39,840 nt of DNA, taken from positions 1 through 39,840 of the forward strand of contig CAKZUT010000255.1 of assembly GCA_937922185.1 (NCBI GenBank), written 5' to 3'. Origin of the DNA: an uncultured Neomegalonema sp. (GTDB lineage: Bacteria; Pseudomonadota; Alphaproteobacteria; Rhodobacterales; Rhodobacteraceae). Shown piece by piece: positions 1-10,610 of this stretch (position 1 is its first letter; each line of letters opens with the position of its first letter). The notes under the pieces were generated by a model that saw nothing but the letters and a program-made list of their open reading frames with translations, was not told the origin of the DNA and did not search any database. A program made the translations under genes and the position numbers.

Positions 1-1956
<1,956 letters not shown>

Positions 1957-1959
1957 TCG

Positions 1960-2277
1960 ATGAGAGCGCGCAGGCAGAACCGTGCGGTCCGGCTTGCCGT
2001 GCTCATCGGCCTGCCTCTGCTGCTGATCGCAGGGATAGCCTATTTCAATGCCCGGATGTTCACCGGGGATTACGGCAGTGTAGCCAGAGATGATGTCGTC
2101 GCGGATCATGCCACGGCGCAGCGCGAACTCGACCGACTGGAGGCTCTGCTGGCCGACAAACTGCGCCGTAACAGGGGATTGCGCGCCGACAGCGTTAATC
2201 TCGACCTTCTGGACGAACGTGCGCGGGCCGAGCTTGGCATGTTACGAACCGACGAGGTCTTTCTGCTCGAAGAATGA
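1960..2277 (+). CDS. ftsB: FtsB/DivIC-family septum formation initiator
   Basis: This 105-residue bitopic membrane protein has a short basic N-terminus (RARRQNR), one membrane segment at about residues 11-28 (LAVLIGLPLLLIAGIAYF), and a periplasmic part with a coiled-coil region around 48-75. The layout and the C-terminal LDLLDERARAELGMLRTDE match FtsB/DivIC proteins, where that segment reads as ERAR..LGM..p.E. FtsB forms the FtsQLB complex that licenses septal peptidoglycan synthesis; ftsL lies elsewhere in this window (31337). Location directly behind eno (3-nt gap) is a common ftsB position in proteobacteria. The family call is good, and the exact role is inferred from the family. Confidence 0.85.
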   Translation: MRARRQNRAVRLAVLIGLPLLLIAGIAYFNARMFTGDYGSVARDDVVADHATAQRELDRLEALLADKLRRNRGLRADSVNLDLLDERARAELGMLRTDEVFLLEE

Positions 2278-2307
2278 CTGTTCACCGATTTTCTACGGAG
2301 TGATCCC

Positions 2308-2466
2308 GTGCCTCTCGCCGCCGCCTTTATCGCGACCTTCGCCATCGTGTACTTCATTCAGAAGCGCCGGGGCGCAATCATGCTCGACCGCCTTCACCGC
2401 GCCACGCTCGGGGCCATGGCCGTCGCCTTTCTGATCGTAGCCGCCGCGCTGCTGCTAGGCGGATAA
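2308..2466 (+). CDS. Small two-helix membrane protein, unknown function
   Basis: A 52-codon frame starts at GTG 2308 and ends with TAA at 2464-2466. A Shine-Dalgarno sequence CGGAG (2296-2300) sits 7 nt before the start. The product has two hydrophobic stretches, residues 2-17 (PLAAAFIATFAIVYFI) and about 33-52 (LGAMAVAFLIVAAALLLGG), joined by a short basic linker with QKRRG and DRLHR. It follows the ftsB-like gene by 30 nt on the same strand, so it may be the last gene of the eno-ftsB transcript. I recognise no family. The RBS, the clean helix-linker-helix pattern and the filling of an otherwise empty gap support it as real. Confidence 0.55.
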   Translation: MPLAAAFIATFAIVYFIQKRRGAIMLDRLHRATLGAMAVAFLIVAAALLLGG

Positions 2467-2600
2467 GGAAAAACCGTACCGCATTCGCGAAACCGCTCGC
2501 AGGCTAACCCTTTATCGACGCCTTCCCGTGATTATATATCTCGTCCGGTTCACGTTATACCGGCTTATGGACGGGTATCCGTCCCCGGCGAGGAAGAACG

Positions 2601-4343
2601 ATGATGAATCCGGCGCTCAAACGCGGACGACAGGAATTCCGGTCGGCCTTCTGGTCGGCGAAGGGCCTGTTCGTGGTTGCGGCGGTCATGAGCTTTTTCG
2701 TGAACCTGCTCATGCTGACCGGTCCGCTCTTCATGCTTCAGGTCTATGACCGGGTTCTGGCCAGTGGCAGCCTGCCGACCCTTCAGGCGCTGTTCGTACT
2801 TGTCGCCGGTCTGTTCATCGTCATGGGCCTGCTCGATTTCCTGCGCGGTCGTGTGCTGGCCAATGCAGGGGCGCGGTTTCAGGCCCTGCTGGACGGACGC
2901 GCTTTTGAGGCGACCATGCAGACGGCCCTCGTGCCGGATGAGCGCTCCAAACCGGCGACAGCCCTGCGCGATCTGGAATCGATTCAGCAATTCCTGTCCG
3001 GCCCCGCGCCCTATTCCTTCTTCGATGCACCATGGACACCCATCTATGTCGCGGTGATCTTTGTCCTGCACCCCATGCTCGGCTGGTTCTCGGTCGGGGC
3101 GGCGATCCTGCTGTTCACCATCGCGTTTCTCAATCAGTCGATGACGATAAAGCCTGAGATCGAATCGCGACAGGCTACGGCCACCGCCGAGAAGTTTTCC
3201 GAGTCTGTTCGCCGCGAGGCCGAAGCGGTTCGTGCGCTCGGCATGATCGAAACGACCAAGGCCCAGTGGGGCAAGCAGCGCGGCGAAGCCCTCGTCGCCC
3301 AGATGACCCATAGCGGCCGTGCCGGGTTCTTTCAGGCGATGTCGAAATCGCTGCGTCTGTTTCTGCAATCGGCGATTCTTGCCGTCGGGGCTTATCTGGC
3401 CGTCAAGAACGAGATTTCCCCCGGCGTCATGATTGCCGGTTCCATTCTGATGGGGCGCGCCCTCGCGCCGATTGATCAGGCCATCGCCCAGTGGCGCATG
3501 TTCATCCGGGCACGGCAGGCATCCCGATCCCTCGAGCAGTTTTTCGCGACCACGCCCGTCACACAGCCAAAAACCGCCCTGCCCGATCCCGATGCACGCC
3601 TCACGGTCGAAAACATCGCCGTTTCGCCCCCCGGAACACGTCAGCCGATCGTTCGCGGTGTCAGTTTTGACGTAAAACCCGGCGAGGCCGTCGGCGTAAT
3701 CGGCCCGAGTGCCTCCGGCAAATCGACCCTCGCCCGCGCCCTTGTCGGGATATGGCCCGCGCTGGCAGGGGAGATTCGTCTCGACGGTGCCACGCTCGAC
3801 CAGTGGTCCGAAGCCGATTTCGGCAGGCTGATCGGCTATCTGCCGCAGGATGTGGGCCTGTTCACCGGCTCTGTCGCCCGCAATATCGCCCGGCTTCAGG
3901 AAGATGCCGACCCGCGTGGCATTGTCCTTGCCGCCGAACGTGCGGGCGCACATGAGATGATCCTGAAGCTCCCCAACGGCTACGATACCGAAATCGGCGA
4001 AGGCGGCGCGCAGCTTTCCGGCGGACAGCGCCAGCGCATCGGTCTGGCCCGTGCGCTGTTCGGTGATCCGCCATTGCTCGTCTTCGATGAACCGAATGCC
4101 AATCTTGATGCCGAGGGCGAGCAATCGCTCATCCACGCGATCCGACAGGCCAAGGAGCGCGGGCGGGCCGTGATCGTCATGGCGCACCGCCCCAGCGCCA
4201 TTGCCGTCTGTGATCGCCTGCTTGTCATGCGCGACGGTGCCCCGGTCGCCTTCGGCCCACGGGACGAGGTTCTCAAACAGACCACCACGAGCCACGGACA
4301 GATAACGGAGCTGAACCGCTCCGCTTCAGGGAGCGTGTCATGA
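2601..4343 (+). CDS. Type I secretion ABC transporter (PrtD-type permease/ATPase)
   Basis: This is the inner-membrane ATPase of a type I secretion system, which exports a protein in one step from cytoplasm to outside with an HlyD adaptor and a TolC-like channel. The 580-residue protein has an N-terminal membrane domain (about 20-310, with hydrophobic stretches near 23-45, 64-80, 145-178 and 255-285) and a C-terminal nucleotide-binding domain. The latter has Walker A GPSASGKST (368-376), Q-loop Q416, signature LSGGQ (472-476), Walker B PLLVFDEPN (491-499) and H-loop H529. It lacks the N-terminal C39-peptidase-like domain of HlyB, which fits the PrtD subgroup. Two ATGs are in tandem (2601 and 2604); AGGAAG at 2591-2596 is 7 nt from the second. 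It overlaps the next gene by 4 nt. No cognate RTX substrate or TolC gene is in the window. Confidence 0.93.
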   Translation: MMNPALKRGRQEFRSAFWSAKGLFVVAAVMSFFVNLLMLTGPLFMLQVYDRVLASGSLPTLQALFVLVAGLFIVMGLLDFLRGRVLANAGARFQALLDGRAFEATMQTALVPDERSKPATALRDLESIQQFLSGPAPYSFFDAPWTPIYVAVIFVLHPMLGWFSVGAAILLFTIAFLNQSMTIKPEIESRQATATAEKFSESVRREAEAVRALGMIETTKAQWGKQRGEALVAQMTHSGRAGFFQAMSKSLRLFLQSAILAVGAYLAVKNEISPGVMIAGSILMGRALAPIDQAIAQWRMFIRARQASRSLEQFFATTPVTQPKTALPDPDARLTVENIAVSPPGTRQPIVRGVSFDVKPGEAVGVIGPSASGKSTLARALVGIWPALAGEIRLDGATLDQWSEADFGRLIGYLPQDVGLFTGSVARNIARLQEDADPRGIVLAAERAGAHEMILKLPNGYDTEIGEGGAQLSGGQRQRIGLARALFGDPPLLVFDEPNANLDAEGEQSLIHAIRQAKERGRAVIVMAHRPSAIAVCDRLLVMRDGAPVAFGPRDEVLKQTTTSHGQITELNRSASGSVS

Positions 4344-5665
4344 CTGCCAGGCGAACCCCCTATGCCCATGACCCCACACGCTGGCGGGCGCGGGGCTATA
4401 TCCTGTCCGGCGGTATTGTCATTCTCGGCCTTTTCGGCGGCATGACCGTCTGGGGCGTCGGAACCGAACTGGAAGGCGCTATCGTGGCACAGGGTGAATT
4501 GCGTGTGGAGACACGCTCCAAACCTGTGCAGCATCAGGAAGGCGGCATTGTTGGCGCGATCTTCGTCAAGAACGGCGATGTCGTAAAGGCTCAGCAGCCG
4601 CTTCTGCGGCTTGACCAGACGACCCAGCAGGCCAGTCTCGCCATCGTTGACAGCCAGCTTCTCGAATTCCTTGCCCGCCGGGCGCGCCTGCTTGCCGTGC
4701 GTGACGAACGCATGGGCGTTACCTTTCCCGATGTCGTGCTCTCGGAAGCCGCCCGCGATCCCGAACTCGAAGAAGTCGTGCGCGGTCAGCGCGGCCTGTT
4801 CAAATCGCGCCTCTCCGGCTATCGCCAGCAGCGGGCGCAGCTTGCGGAACGCATCGGCCAGCTCGAAAACGAAATTCTCGCATCGAAATCACGGCGACAG
4901 GGGTTCGATACCCAGCTTACCTCGCTCGACGAGGAGTTGCGGACACAGCAAGGCCTGCTGGACCGGGGCCTGACCACACGCACCCGTATGCAGCAATTCC
5001 TGCGCGAACAGGCGCGCGTCGCCTCTGAGGTCGACGCTCTCAGCGCCGATGAGGCCCGCCTGCGCCGCCAGATTCAGGAAACGAAGATCGAGATCACCCG
5101 TCTGCGCGAAAGCCGCCGCGAAAATGCTCTGGACGAACTGCGCGATGTCGAGACACAGATCACCGAATTACGCCAGCGCAAGATCGTTGCGGATGAGGCG
5201 CTGCGGCGCATCGAGGTACGCGCTCCCGTGGATGGCGTGGTGCAGGACATGGCCATTTTCTCGGTCGGTGCAGTGGTCGCGCCGGGGGAACCCATCATGA
5301 CCGTTGTGCCGGTCGCCGACCGTCTCATTCTGGAAGCCAGGGTCGAGACCGCGAAACGCGACAAGATCTACATCAGTCAGGCCACAAGAGTCCGCTTTAC
5401 TGCGTTCAATCAGCGCACGACACCGGAACTGAACGGAGAAGTTGTCGCGATCTCGGCGGATCGCAAGATCGACGAGATTTCCGGCGCTCCCTTTTACGAT
5501 GTCGAAATCCTTCTACCGGAGAAAGAACGCGACCGTTTGGGCAAAGAAAACAAGCTCGTGCCGGGAATGCCAGCCGACATCTATATCCAGACCGAAGGCC
5601 GCAGTCCGCTCAACTATTTGCTCAAGCCGATCTTTGATAACTTTGAACCCGCCTTCAAGGAATAG
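4340..5665 (+). CDS. HlyD-family type I secretion periplasmic adaptor
   Basis: This is the membrane fusion protein of the secretion system, linking the inner-membrane ABC protein to an outer-membrane channel. The start ATG overlaps the TGA of the transporter gene (ATGA at 4340-4343), a mark of translational coupling. The 441-residue protein has a short cytoplasmic tail, one membrane segment at about 21-41 (ILSGGIVILGLFGGMTVWGV), a lipoyl-like half (VQHQEGGIVGAIFVKNGDVVKAQQPLLRLD), a long alpha-helical coiled coil of roughly 90-300 rich in Glu, Arg and Gln, and the second lipoyl half (RRIEVRAPVDGVVQDMAIFSVGAVVAPGEPIMTVVP). The HlyD C-terminal beta domain and the PGMPADIYIQTEGRSPLNYLLKP signature follow. 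Length and order are normal for AprE/PrtE/HlyD adaptors. Confidence 0.94.
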   Translation: MTARRTPYAHDPTRWRARGYILSGGIVILGLFGGMTVWGVGTELEGAIVAQGELRVETRSKPVQHQEGGIVGAIFVKNGDVVKAQQPLLRLDQTTQQASLAIVDSQLLEFLARRARLLAVRDERMGVTFPDVVLSEAARDPELEEVVRGQRGLFKSRLSGYRQQRAQLAERIGQLENEILASKSRRQGFDTQLTSLDEELRTQQGLLDRGLTTRTRMQQFLREQARVASEVDALSADEARLRRQIQETKIEITRLRESRRENALDELRDVETQITELRQRKIVADEALRRIEVRAPVDGVVQDMAIFSVGAVVAPGEPIMTVVPVADRLILEARVETAKRDKIYISQATRVRFTAFNQRTTPELNGEVVAISADRKIDEISGAPFYDVEILLPEKERDRLGKENKLVPGMPADIYIQTEGRSPLNYLLKPIFDNFEPAFKE

Positions 5666-5801
5666 CGGACAATGCGGAAACGAAACTAAAAAATACTGTG
5701 CCGCCCAAACAAAATGCACTATATCTTTAGTTGTTGAAGTCAATGATACGTCAACCGCACGTTCAGTGATGCAAGTCACCATTATCAGGAGTGATCGAGT
5801 T

Positions 5802-6050
5802 ATGAAAACCGCCCTTGTTCTCGCCTTTGCCGCTGCGATGGCAACATCCGGTGCCTATGCCCAGACTATCTCGGCTCCGGTCGCGAAGGTTCCGACGACT
5901 GCCCCCGAATCCGGTCTTCGCGGCAGTGCAGCCCCCCTGATTTTCACCGGCTTCGGTGTCGCGGCGATCACGGGTTTCATCTTTGCCGTTGCCGATAATG
6001 ACGATGATAATTCCACGACATCGACGACCGCGACGACGGGCACCAGATAG
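5802..6050 (+). CDS. Small exported protein of unknown function
   Basis: The 82-residue product starts at ATG 5802, ten bases after AGGAG (5787-5791). The frame is open far upstream, but that part is out of register with any plausible protein and overlaps the adaptor gene. Residues 1-20 look like a Sec signal peptide ending in AYA before Gln21. Next come a short Pro/Ala/Thr linker, a hydrophobic Gly-rich segment at about 43-64 (APLIFTGFGVAAITGFIFAVA), an acidic patch DNDDDN and a Ser/Thr-rich tail. It may be a small membrane-anchored envelope protein. It sits 136 nt behind the secretion genes with its own terminator at 6079-6107, so it is probably transcribed separately. It does not look like a type I substrate: there are no RTX repeats and it has a Sec signal. 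I recognise no family. Confidence 0.7.
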   Translation: MKTALVLAFAAAMATSGAYAQTISAPVAKVPTTAPESGLRGSAAPLIFTGFGVAAITGFIFAVADNDDDNSTTSTTATTGTR

Positions 6051-6078
6051 TCTCGACGCCTGACTGACCATCAAACAG

Positions 6079-6107
6079 AAACCGCCTCTTCCTGGGGGCG
6101 GTTTTTT
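6079..6107 (+). terminator. Rho-independent terminator after the small exported gene
   Basis: A stem AAACCGCC/GGCGGTTT (6079-6086 with 6097-6104), extendable by two more pairs, has a short loop and runs into six T residues (6102-6107). It lies 29 nt after the stop of the exported-protein gene on the same strand. Confidence 0.88.
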
Positions 6108-6125
6108 CATTTCAGGATATCAGGG

Positions 6126-6155
6126 AAAAGGCCACCCCGGTTTCCCGGAGTGGCC
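6126..6155 (-). terminator. Rho-independent terminator of groESL
   Basis: Read on the minus strand, an 11-bp stem with one mismatch (GGCCACTCCGG / CCGGGGTGGCC, GAAA loop) occupies 6155-6130 and is followed by TTTT (6129-6126). It starts about 34 nt after the groEL stop. With the plus-strand terminator at 6079-6107 it separates two converging transcripts. Confidence 0.82.
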
Positions 6156-6188
6156 ATTCTTTAATCGGCATCGTCGTCCGGGGACGAC

Positions 6189-7850
<1,662 letters not shown>

Positions 7851-7885
7851 TCAGTAGAAATTTCGTGAGGTTCGGCGGTATCGGA

Positions 7886-8173
7886 TCAGGCGAGGACACC
7901 CATGATGTCGCTCTCTTTCATGATCAGCAGGTCTTCGCCGTCGATCTTCACTTCCGTGCCGGACCATTTGCCGAACAGGATGCGGTCGCCCGCTTTCACG
8001 TCGAGAGCAATGCGGCTTCCGCTGTCGTCGCGTGCGCCCTCACCGACGGAAACCACTTCACCTTCCTGCGGCTTTTCCTTGGCCGTTTCGGGGATGATAA
8101 GGCCACCGGCGGTTTTCTCGTCGCTCTCAACGCGGCGGACAAGAACCCGGTCATGCAGGGGACGAAAATCCAT
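7886..8173 (-). CDS. groES: Co-chaperonin GroES (Hsp10)
   Basis: GroES is the heptameric lid of the GroEL folding chamber. From the start at 8173 it has 95 residues: [43 protein letters not shown], then [34 protein letters not shown]. The mobile loop ([13 protein letters not shown]) and the roof region are present. Two ATGs are in tandem (first bases 8176 and 8173). AGGAG on the minus strand (8185-8181) is 7 nt before the second, so 8173 is preferred. The frame stays open to 8227, but that extension crosses into the CIRCE region and is not GroES-like. Confidence 0.98.
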   Translation of the reverse strand: MDFRPLHDRVLVRRVESDEKTAGGLIIPETAKEKPQEGEVVSVGEGARDDSGSRIALDVKAGDRILFGKWSGTEVKIDGEDLLIMKESDIMGVLA

Positions 8174-8216
8174 CATGTCGCTCCTTGGGTAATATGATAG
8201 TCGTTGATCTTCGCCA

Positions 8217-8243
8217 TTAGCACTCACGGAGTATGAGTGCTAA
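8217..8243 (-). promoter_or_regulatory. CIRCE element (HrcA operator) of groESL
   Basis: A perfect inverted repeat TTAGCACTC-N9-GAGTGCTAA spans 8217-8243, 44 nt before the groES start and just inside the predicted transcription start. It matches the CIRCE consensus exactly. CIRCE is bound by the repressor HrcA, so groESL is expected to be repressed at normal temperature and induced by heat. The hrcA gene is not in this window. Confidence 0.96.
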
Positions 8244-8257
8244 CGACGTCGAACGCG

Positions 8258-8286
8258 GACATATTCAACCCACCGCCGAGCGTCAA
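8258..8286 (-). promoter_or_regulatory. Candidate groESL promoter
   Basis: On the minus strand TTGACG (8286-8281) and TATGTC (8263-8258) are separated by 17 nt. The -10 is weak, but initiation about 7 nt downstream would begin right at CIRCE, which is the usual arrangement. The -35 is preceded by C (CTTGAC), so use by a heat-shock sigma factor is possible but not shown. Confidence 0.55.
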
Positions 8287-8368
8287 GGTGTGACGGTCGA
8301 TGAAAACCGAATTTTAACTTTTTCTGAAATCCGCATGGTGGCAGGCGGTGCCGCAACACGCGGCGCAC

Positions 8369-8593
8369 CTACTTTTTCTTTTGCCCGTCGTATTCCGCAA
8401 TCATCTCATGCAGGGTGAGACCACTCGCGGCATTTTCGATATCCGCCAGCATCTTCAGCGTTGCAGGATCGGCATTATCGCCCATCTCCCGACGCATAAC
8501 GGCGCACAGATCATCAATCCCGGCCCGCATAGAGGCAATTTCCTGCGCGGCGGCCCGCAGTTCGGGGCCGGGTTCGTCGTCCCCGATACTCAT
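8369..8593 (-). CDS. 74-residue protein ending the glxBCD operon, unknown function
   Basis: The ATG (8593-8591) overlaps the TGA of the FMN-subunit gene (8592-8590) in the same 4-nt manner that joins the three genes before it, so it is almost certainly translated as part of the operon. The product is acidic and mostly helical: an N-terminal GDDEPGPELRAAAQEIASMRAGIDDLCAVMRREMG, a middle ADPATLKMLADIENAASGLTLHEMIAEYD, and a basic tail GQKKK. No membrane segment, signal peptide or metal motif is seen. The alternating hydrophobic pattern suggests helix packing, perhaps a small accessory or assembly subunit of the Glx complex. I do not recognise the family; the link to the complex is inferred from coupling alone. 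Confidence 0.78.
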   Translation of the reverse strand: MSIGDDEPGPELRAAAQEIASMRAGIDDLCAVMRREMGDNADPATLKMLADIENAASGLTLHEMIAEYDGQKKK

Positions 8594-9933
8594 GTTCCCG
8601 GAATCCAGCCTGTCCCCGCCAGAGGCACCTGTGCCATGGCCGCCGCTTCGACCGTCAGCGCGACAAGATCTTCGGGTTCCAGATTATGCACGTCCGACTT
8701 GCCGCAGGCCCGTGCGATGGTCTGGCATTCCAGTGTCATGACATTCAGGAAATTCGCCAGTCGCTGCCCCGCCTTCACCGGATCGAGTCGCGCGGCCAGT
8801 TCCGGCACCTGCGTCGTGATCCCGGCGGGATCATTGCCCTCATGCCAGTCATCATAGGCCCCGGCGGTCGTGCCGAGGGCATTGTATTCCGCCTCATAGG
8901 CCGGATCGTTATCGCCGAGCGCCACCAGAGCCGCTGTCCCGATACTGACCGCATCCGCCCCCAGCGCCAGACATTTCGCCACATCCGCCCCGTTCCGCAC
9001 TCCGCCCGAAACGACGAGCTGCACCTTGCGATGCATCCCCAGATCCTTCAGCGCCTGCACAGCGGGCCGGATCGCGGCGAGGATGGGCAGGCCCACATGC
9101 TCGATGAACACGTCCTGCGTCGCCGCTGTTCCGCCCTGCATCCCGTCGAGGACCACCACATCCGCCCCTGCTTTTACCGAGAGTGCCGTATCGTAATAGG
9201 GCCGCGCGGCCCCGACCTTGACGTAGATCGGCACCTGCCAGCCCGTGATCTCACGCAATTCACCGATCTTGATTTCCAGATCATCGGGGCCGGTCCAGTC
9301 CGGGTGCCGACAGGCCGAACGCTGGTCCACTCCCTTCGGCAAGGTCCGCATCTGCGCCACACGGTCATTGATTTTCTGGCCGAGCAGCATCCCGCCGCCC
9401 CCCGGCTTGGCCCCCTGCCCCACCACGACCTCGATCGCATCCGCCTTGCGAAGGTCATCGGGGTTCATGCCATAGCGGCTGGGCAGATACTGGTAGACCA
9501 GTTGCTCGGAATGGCCGCGTTCCTCCGGCGTCATGCCGCCATCGCCGGTCGTCGTGGAGGTGCCCGCCATATTGGCCCCACGTCCCAGCGCCTCCTTGGC
9601 CTGCCCCGAAAGTGACCCGAAGCTCATCCCCGCGATGGTGATCGGGATTTTCAGCTCGATGGGCTTTTTCGCGAAACGGTTCCCGAGCGTGACCGACGTA
9701 TCGCAAGCCTCGCGATATCCCTCCAGCGGATAGCGCGACATGCTGGCCCCGAGGAACAGCAGGTCATCGAACTGCGGCACCTTGCGCTTGGCACCGCCGC
9801 CGCGAATGTCATAGATCCCCGTCGCCGCCGCACGCCGGATCTCCGACAACGTATGCGGATCGAAGGTCGCGGAATAGCGCGGCAGGGTCTGCGGCTTGCG
9901 ATTCTCTGGAGAGTCCATGGGGTCAGCCTTCAA
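8590..9933 (-). CDS. glxD: Glutamate synthase-like FMN-binding subunit (GlxD/MgsC type)
   Basis: This 447-residue protein corresponds to the FMN/2-oxoglutarate domain of glutamate synthase as a separate subunit. Visible family blocks are PITIAGMSFGSLSGQAKEALGRGA (97-120), TTTGDGGMTPEE (127-138), VGQGAKPGGGGMLLGQKI (171-188), VVLDGMQGGTAATQDVFIEHVGLP (260-283) and VVSGGVRNGADVAKCLALGADAVSIGTAALVALG (307-340). In GltB the next block carries the 3Fe-4S cysteines (CHTNTCPVG-like). Here residues 341-370 contain none; the only Cys are 77, 208, 321, 403 and 410. It overlaps glxC and the 74-residue gene by 4 nt each. It could be GlxD (S. meliloti type) or MgsC of N-methylglutamate synthase. No gmaS, mgd or GSIII gene is nearby, so the substrate is open. 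The symbol is by similarity. Confidence 0.85.
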   Translation of the reverse strand: MKADPMDSPENRKPQTLPRYSATFDPHTLSEIRRAAATGIYDIRGGGAKRKVPQFDDLLFLGASMSRYPLEGYREACDTSVTLGNRFAKKPIELKIPITIAGMSFGSLSGQAKEALGRGANMAGTSTTTGDGGMTPEERGHSEQLVYQYLPSRYGMNPDDLRKADAIEVVVGQGAKPGGGGMLLGQKINDRVAQMRTLPKGVDQRSACRHPDWTGPDDLEIKIGELREITGWQVPIYVKVGAARPYYDTALSVKAGADVVVLDGMQGGTAATQDVFIEHVGLPILAAIRPAVQALKDLGMHRKVQLVVSGGVRNGADVAKCLALGADAVSIGTAALVALGDNDPAYEAEYNALGTTAGAYDDWHEGNDPAGITTQVPELAARLDPVKAGQRLANFLNVMTLECQTIARACGKSDVHNLEPEDLVALTVEAAAMAQVPLAGTGWIPGT

Positions 9934-10610
9934 TACGCATTGTCGATCTTGAAATTATAGAGTTGCCGTGCGCTGCCGTATCTGCGGAAATCCGACGCTG
10001 CGGCCTCGATGCCTGCCCGCGCCAGCAGGCCGGCCACCTGCACGCGATGCTCGTCTCGCATCTCTTTCTCGATGCAATCGGCCCCGAGGCTCGCCACGGA
10101 CCCGCGCACATAGAGCCGCGCCTCGTAGATCGAATCCCCCAGCGCCTCGCCCGCATCACCGCAGACGACCAGCGCCCCGGCCTGCGCCATGAAGGCGCTC
10201 ATATGCCCGACCGACCCGCCGACCACAATCTCCGCCCCCTTGAGCGAAATCCCGCAGCGGGCCGAGGCATCCCCTTCGATCACCAACAGCCCGCCATGGG
10301 CCGTCGCCCCTGCGGACTGGCTGACATTGCCTTTTACCCGGACTATGCCGCTCATCATGTTCTCGGCCACGCCGGTTGAGGCATTGCCCTCCACAGTCAC
10401 GGAGGCCGCCTTGTTCATGCCCGCACAGTAATAGCCCGCATGGCCCGTCACCGTCACCTCGACCGGGTGTTGCAGGCCACAGGCGAGCGCATGGGCACCG
10501 CCGGGATTGAGCACCGTGAACCTGCCCGCCTCCGCTTCCTGCAAGGCGGCATTCACATCGCGCAGCGACAGGGCCGAAAGATCGAGAACGGCATTCGACC
10601 CCCCGCTCAT
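9930..10610 (-). CDS. glxC: Glutamate synthase GXGXG-domain subunit (GlxC/MgsB type)
   Basis: This 226-residue protein is the stand-alone version of the C-terminal beta-helix domain of glutamate synthase, also related to formylmethanofuran dehydrogenase subunit C. It shows the repeating Gly-rich turns of that fold: VTVTGHAGYYCAGMNKAASVTVEGNASTGVAENMMSGIVRVKGNVSQSAGATAHGGLLVIEGDASARCGISLKGAEIVVGGSVGHMSAFMAQAGALVVCGDAG. In the holoenzyme this domain holds the amidotransferase and FMN domains in register around the ammonia tunnel. Its ATG (10610) overlaps the glxB stop by 4 nt, and its stop overlaps the glxD start by 4 nt. The fold is certain; whether the complex is glutamate synthase or N-methylglutamate synthase is not. 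Confidence 0.87.
   Translation of the reverse strand: MSGGSNAVLDLSALSLRDVNAALQEAEAGRFTVLNPGGAHALACGLQHPVEVTVTGHAGYYCAGMNKAASVTVEGNASTGVAENMMSGIVRVKGNVSQSAGATAHGGLLVIEGDASARCGISLKGAEIVVGGSVGHMSAFMAQAGALVVCGDAGEALGDSIYEARLYVRGSVASLGADCIEKEMRDEHRVQVAGLLARAGIEAAASDFRRYGSARQLYNFKIDNAY

Noticed and set aside
8347-8369. Stem-loop (GGTGCCGC with GCGGC..ACC) after the 74-residue gene as operon terminator
   Set aside because: The pairing is imperfect and the minus strand has no T run after it. The T run on the plus strand is the Lys codons of the gene.
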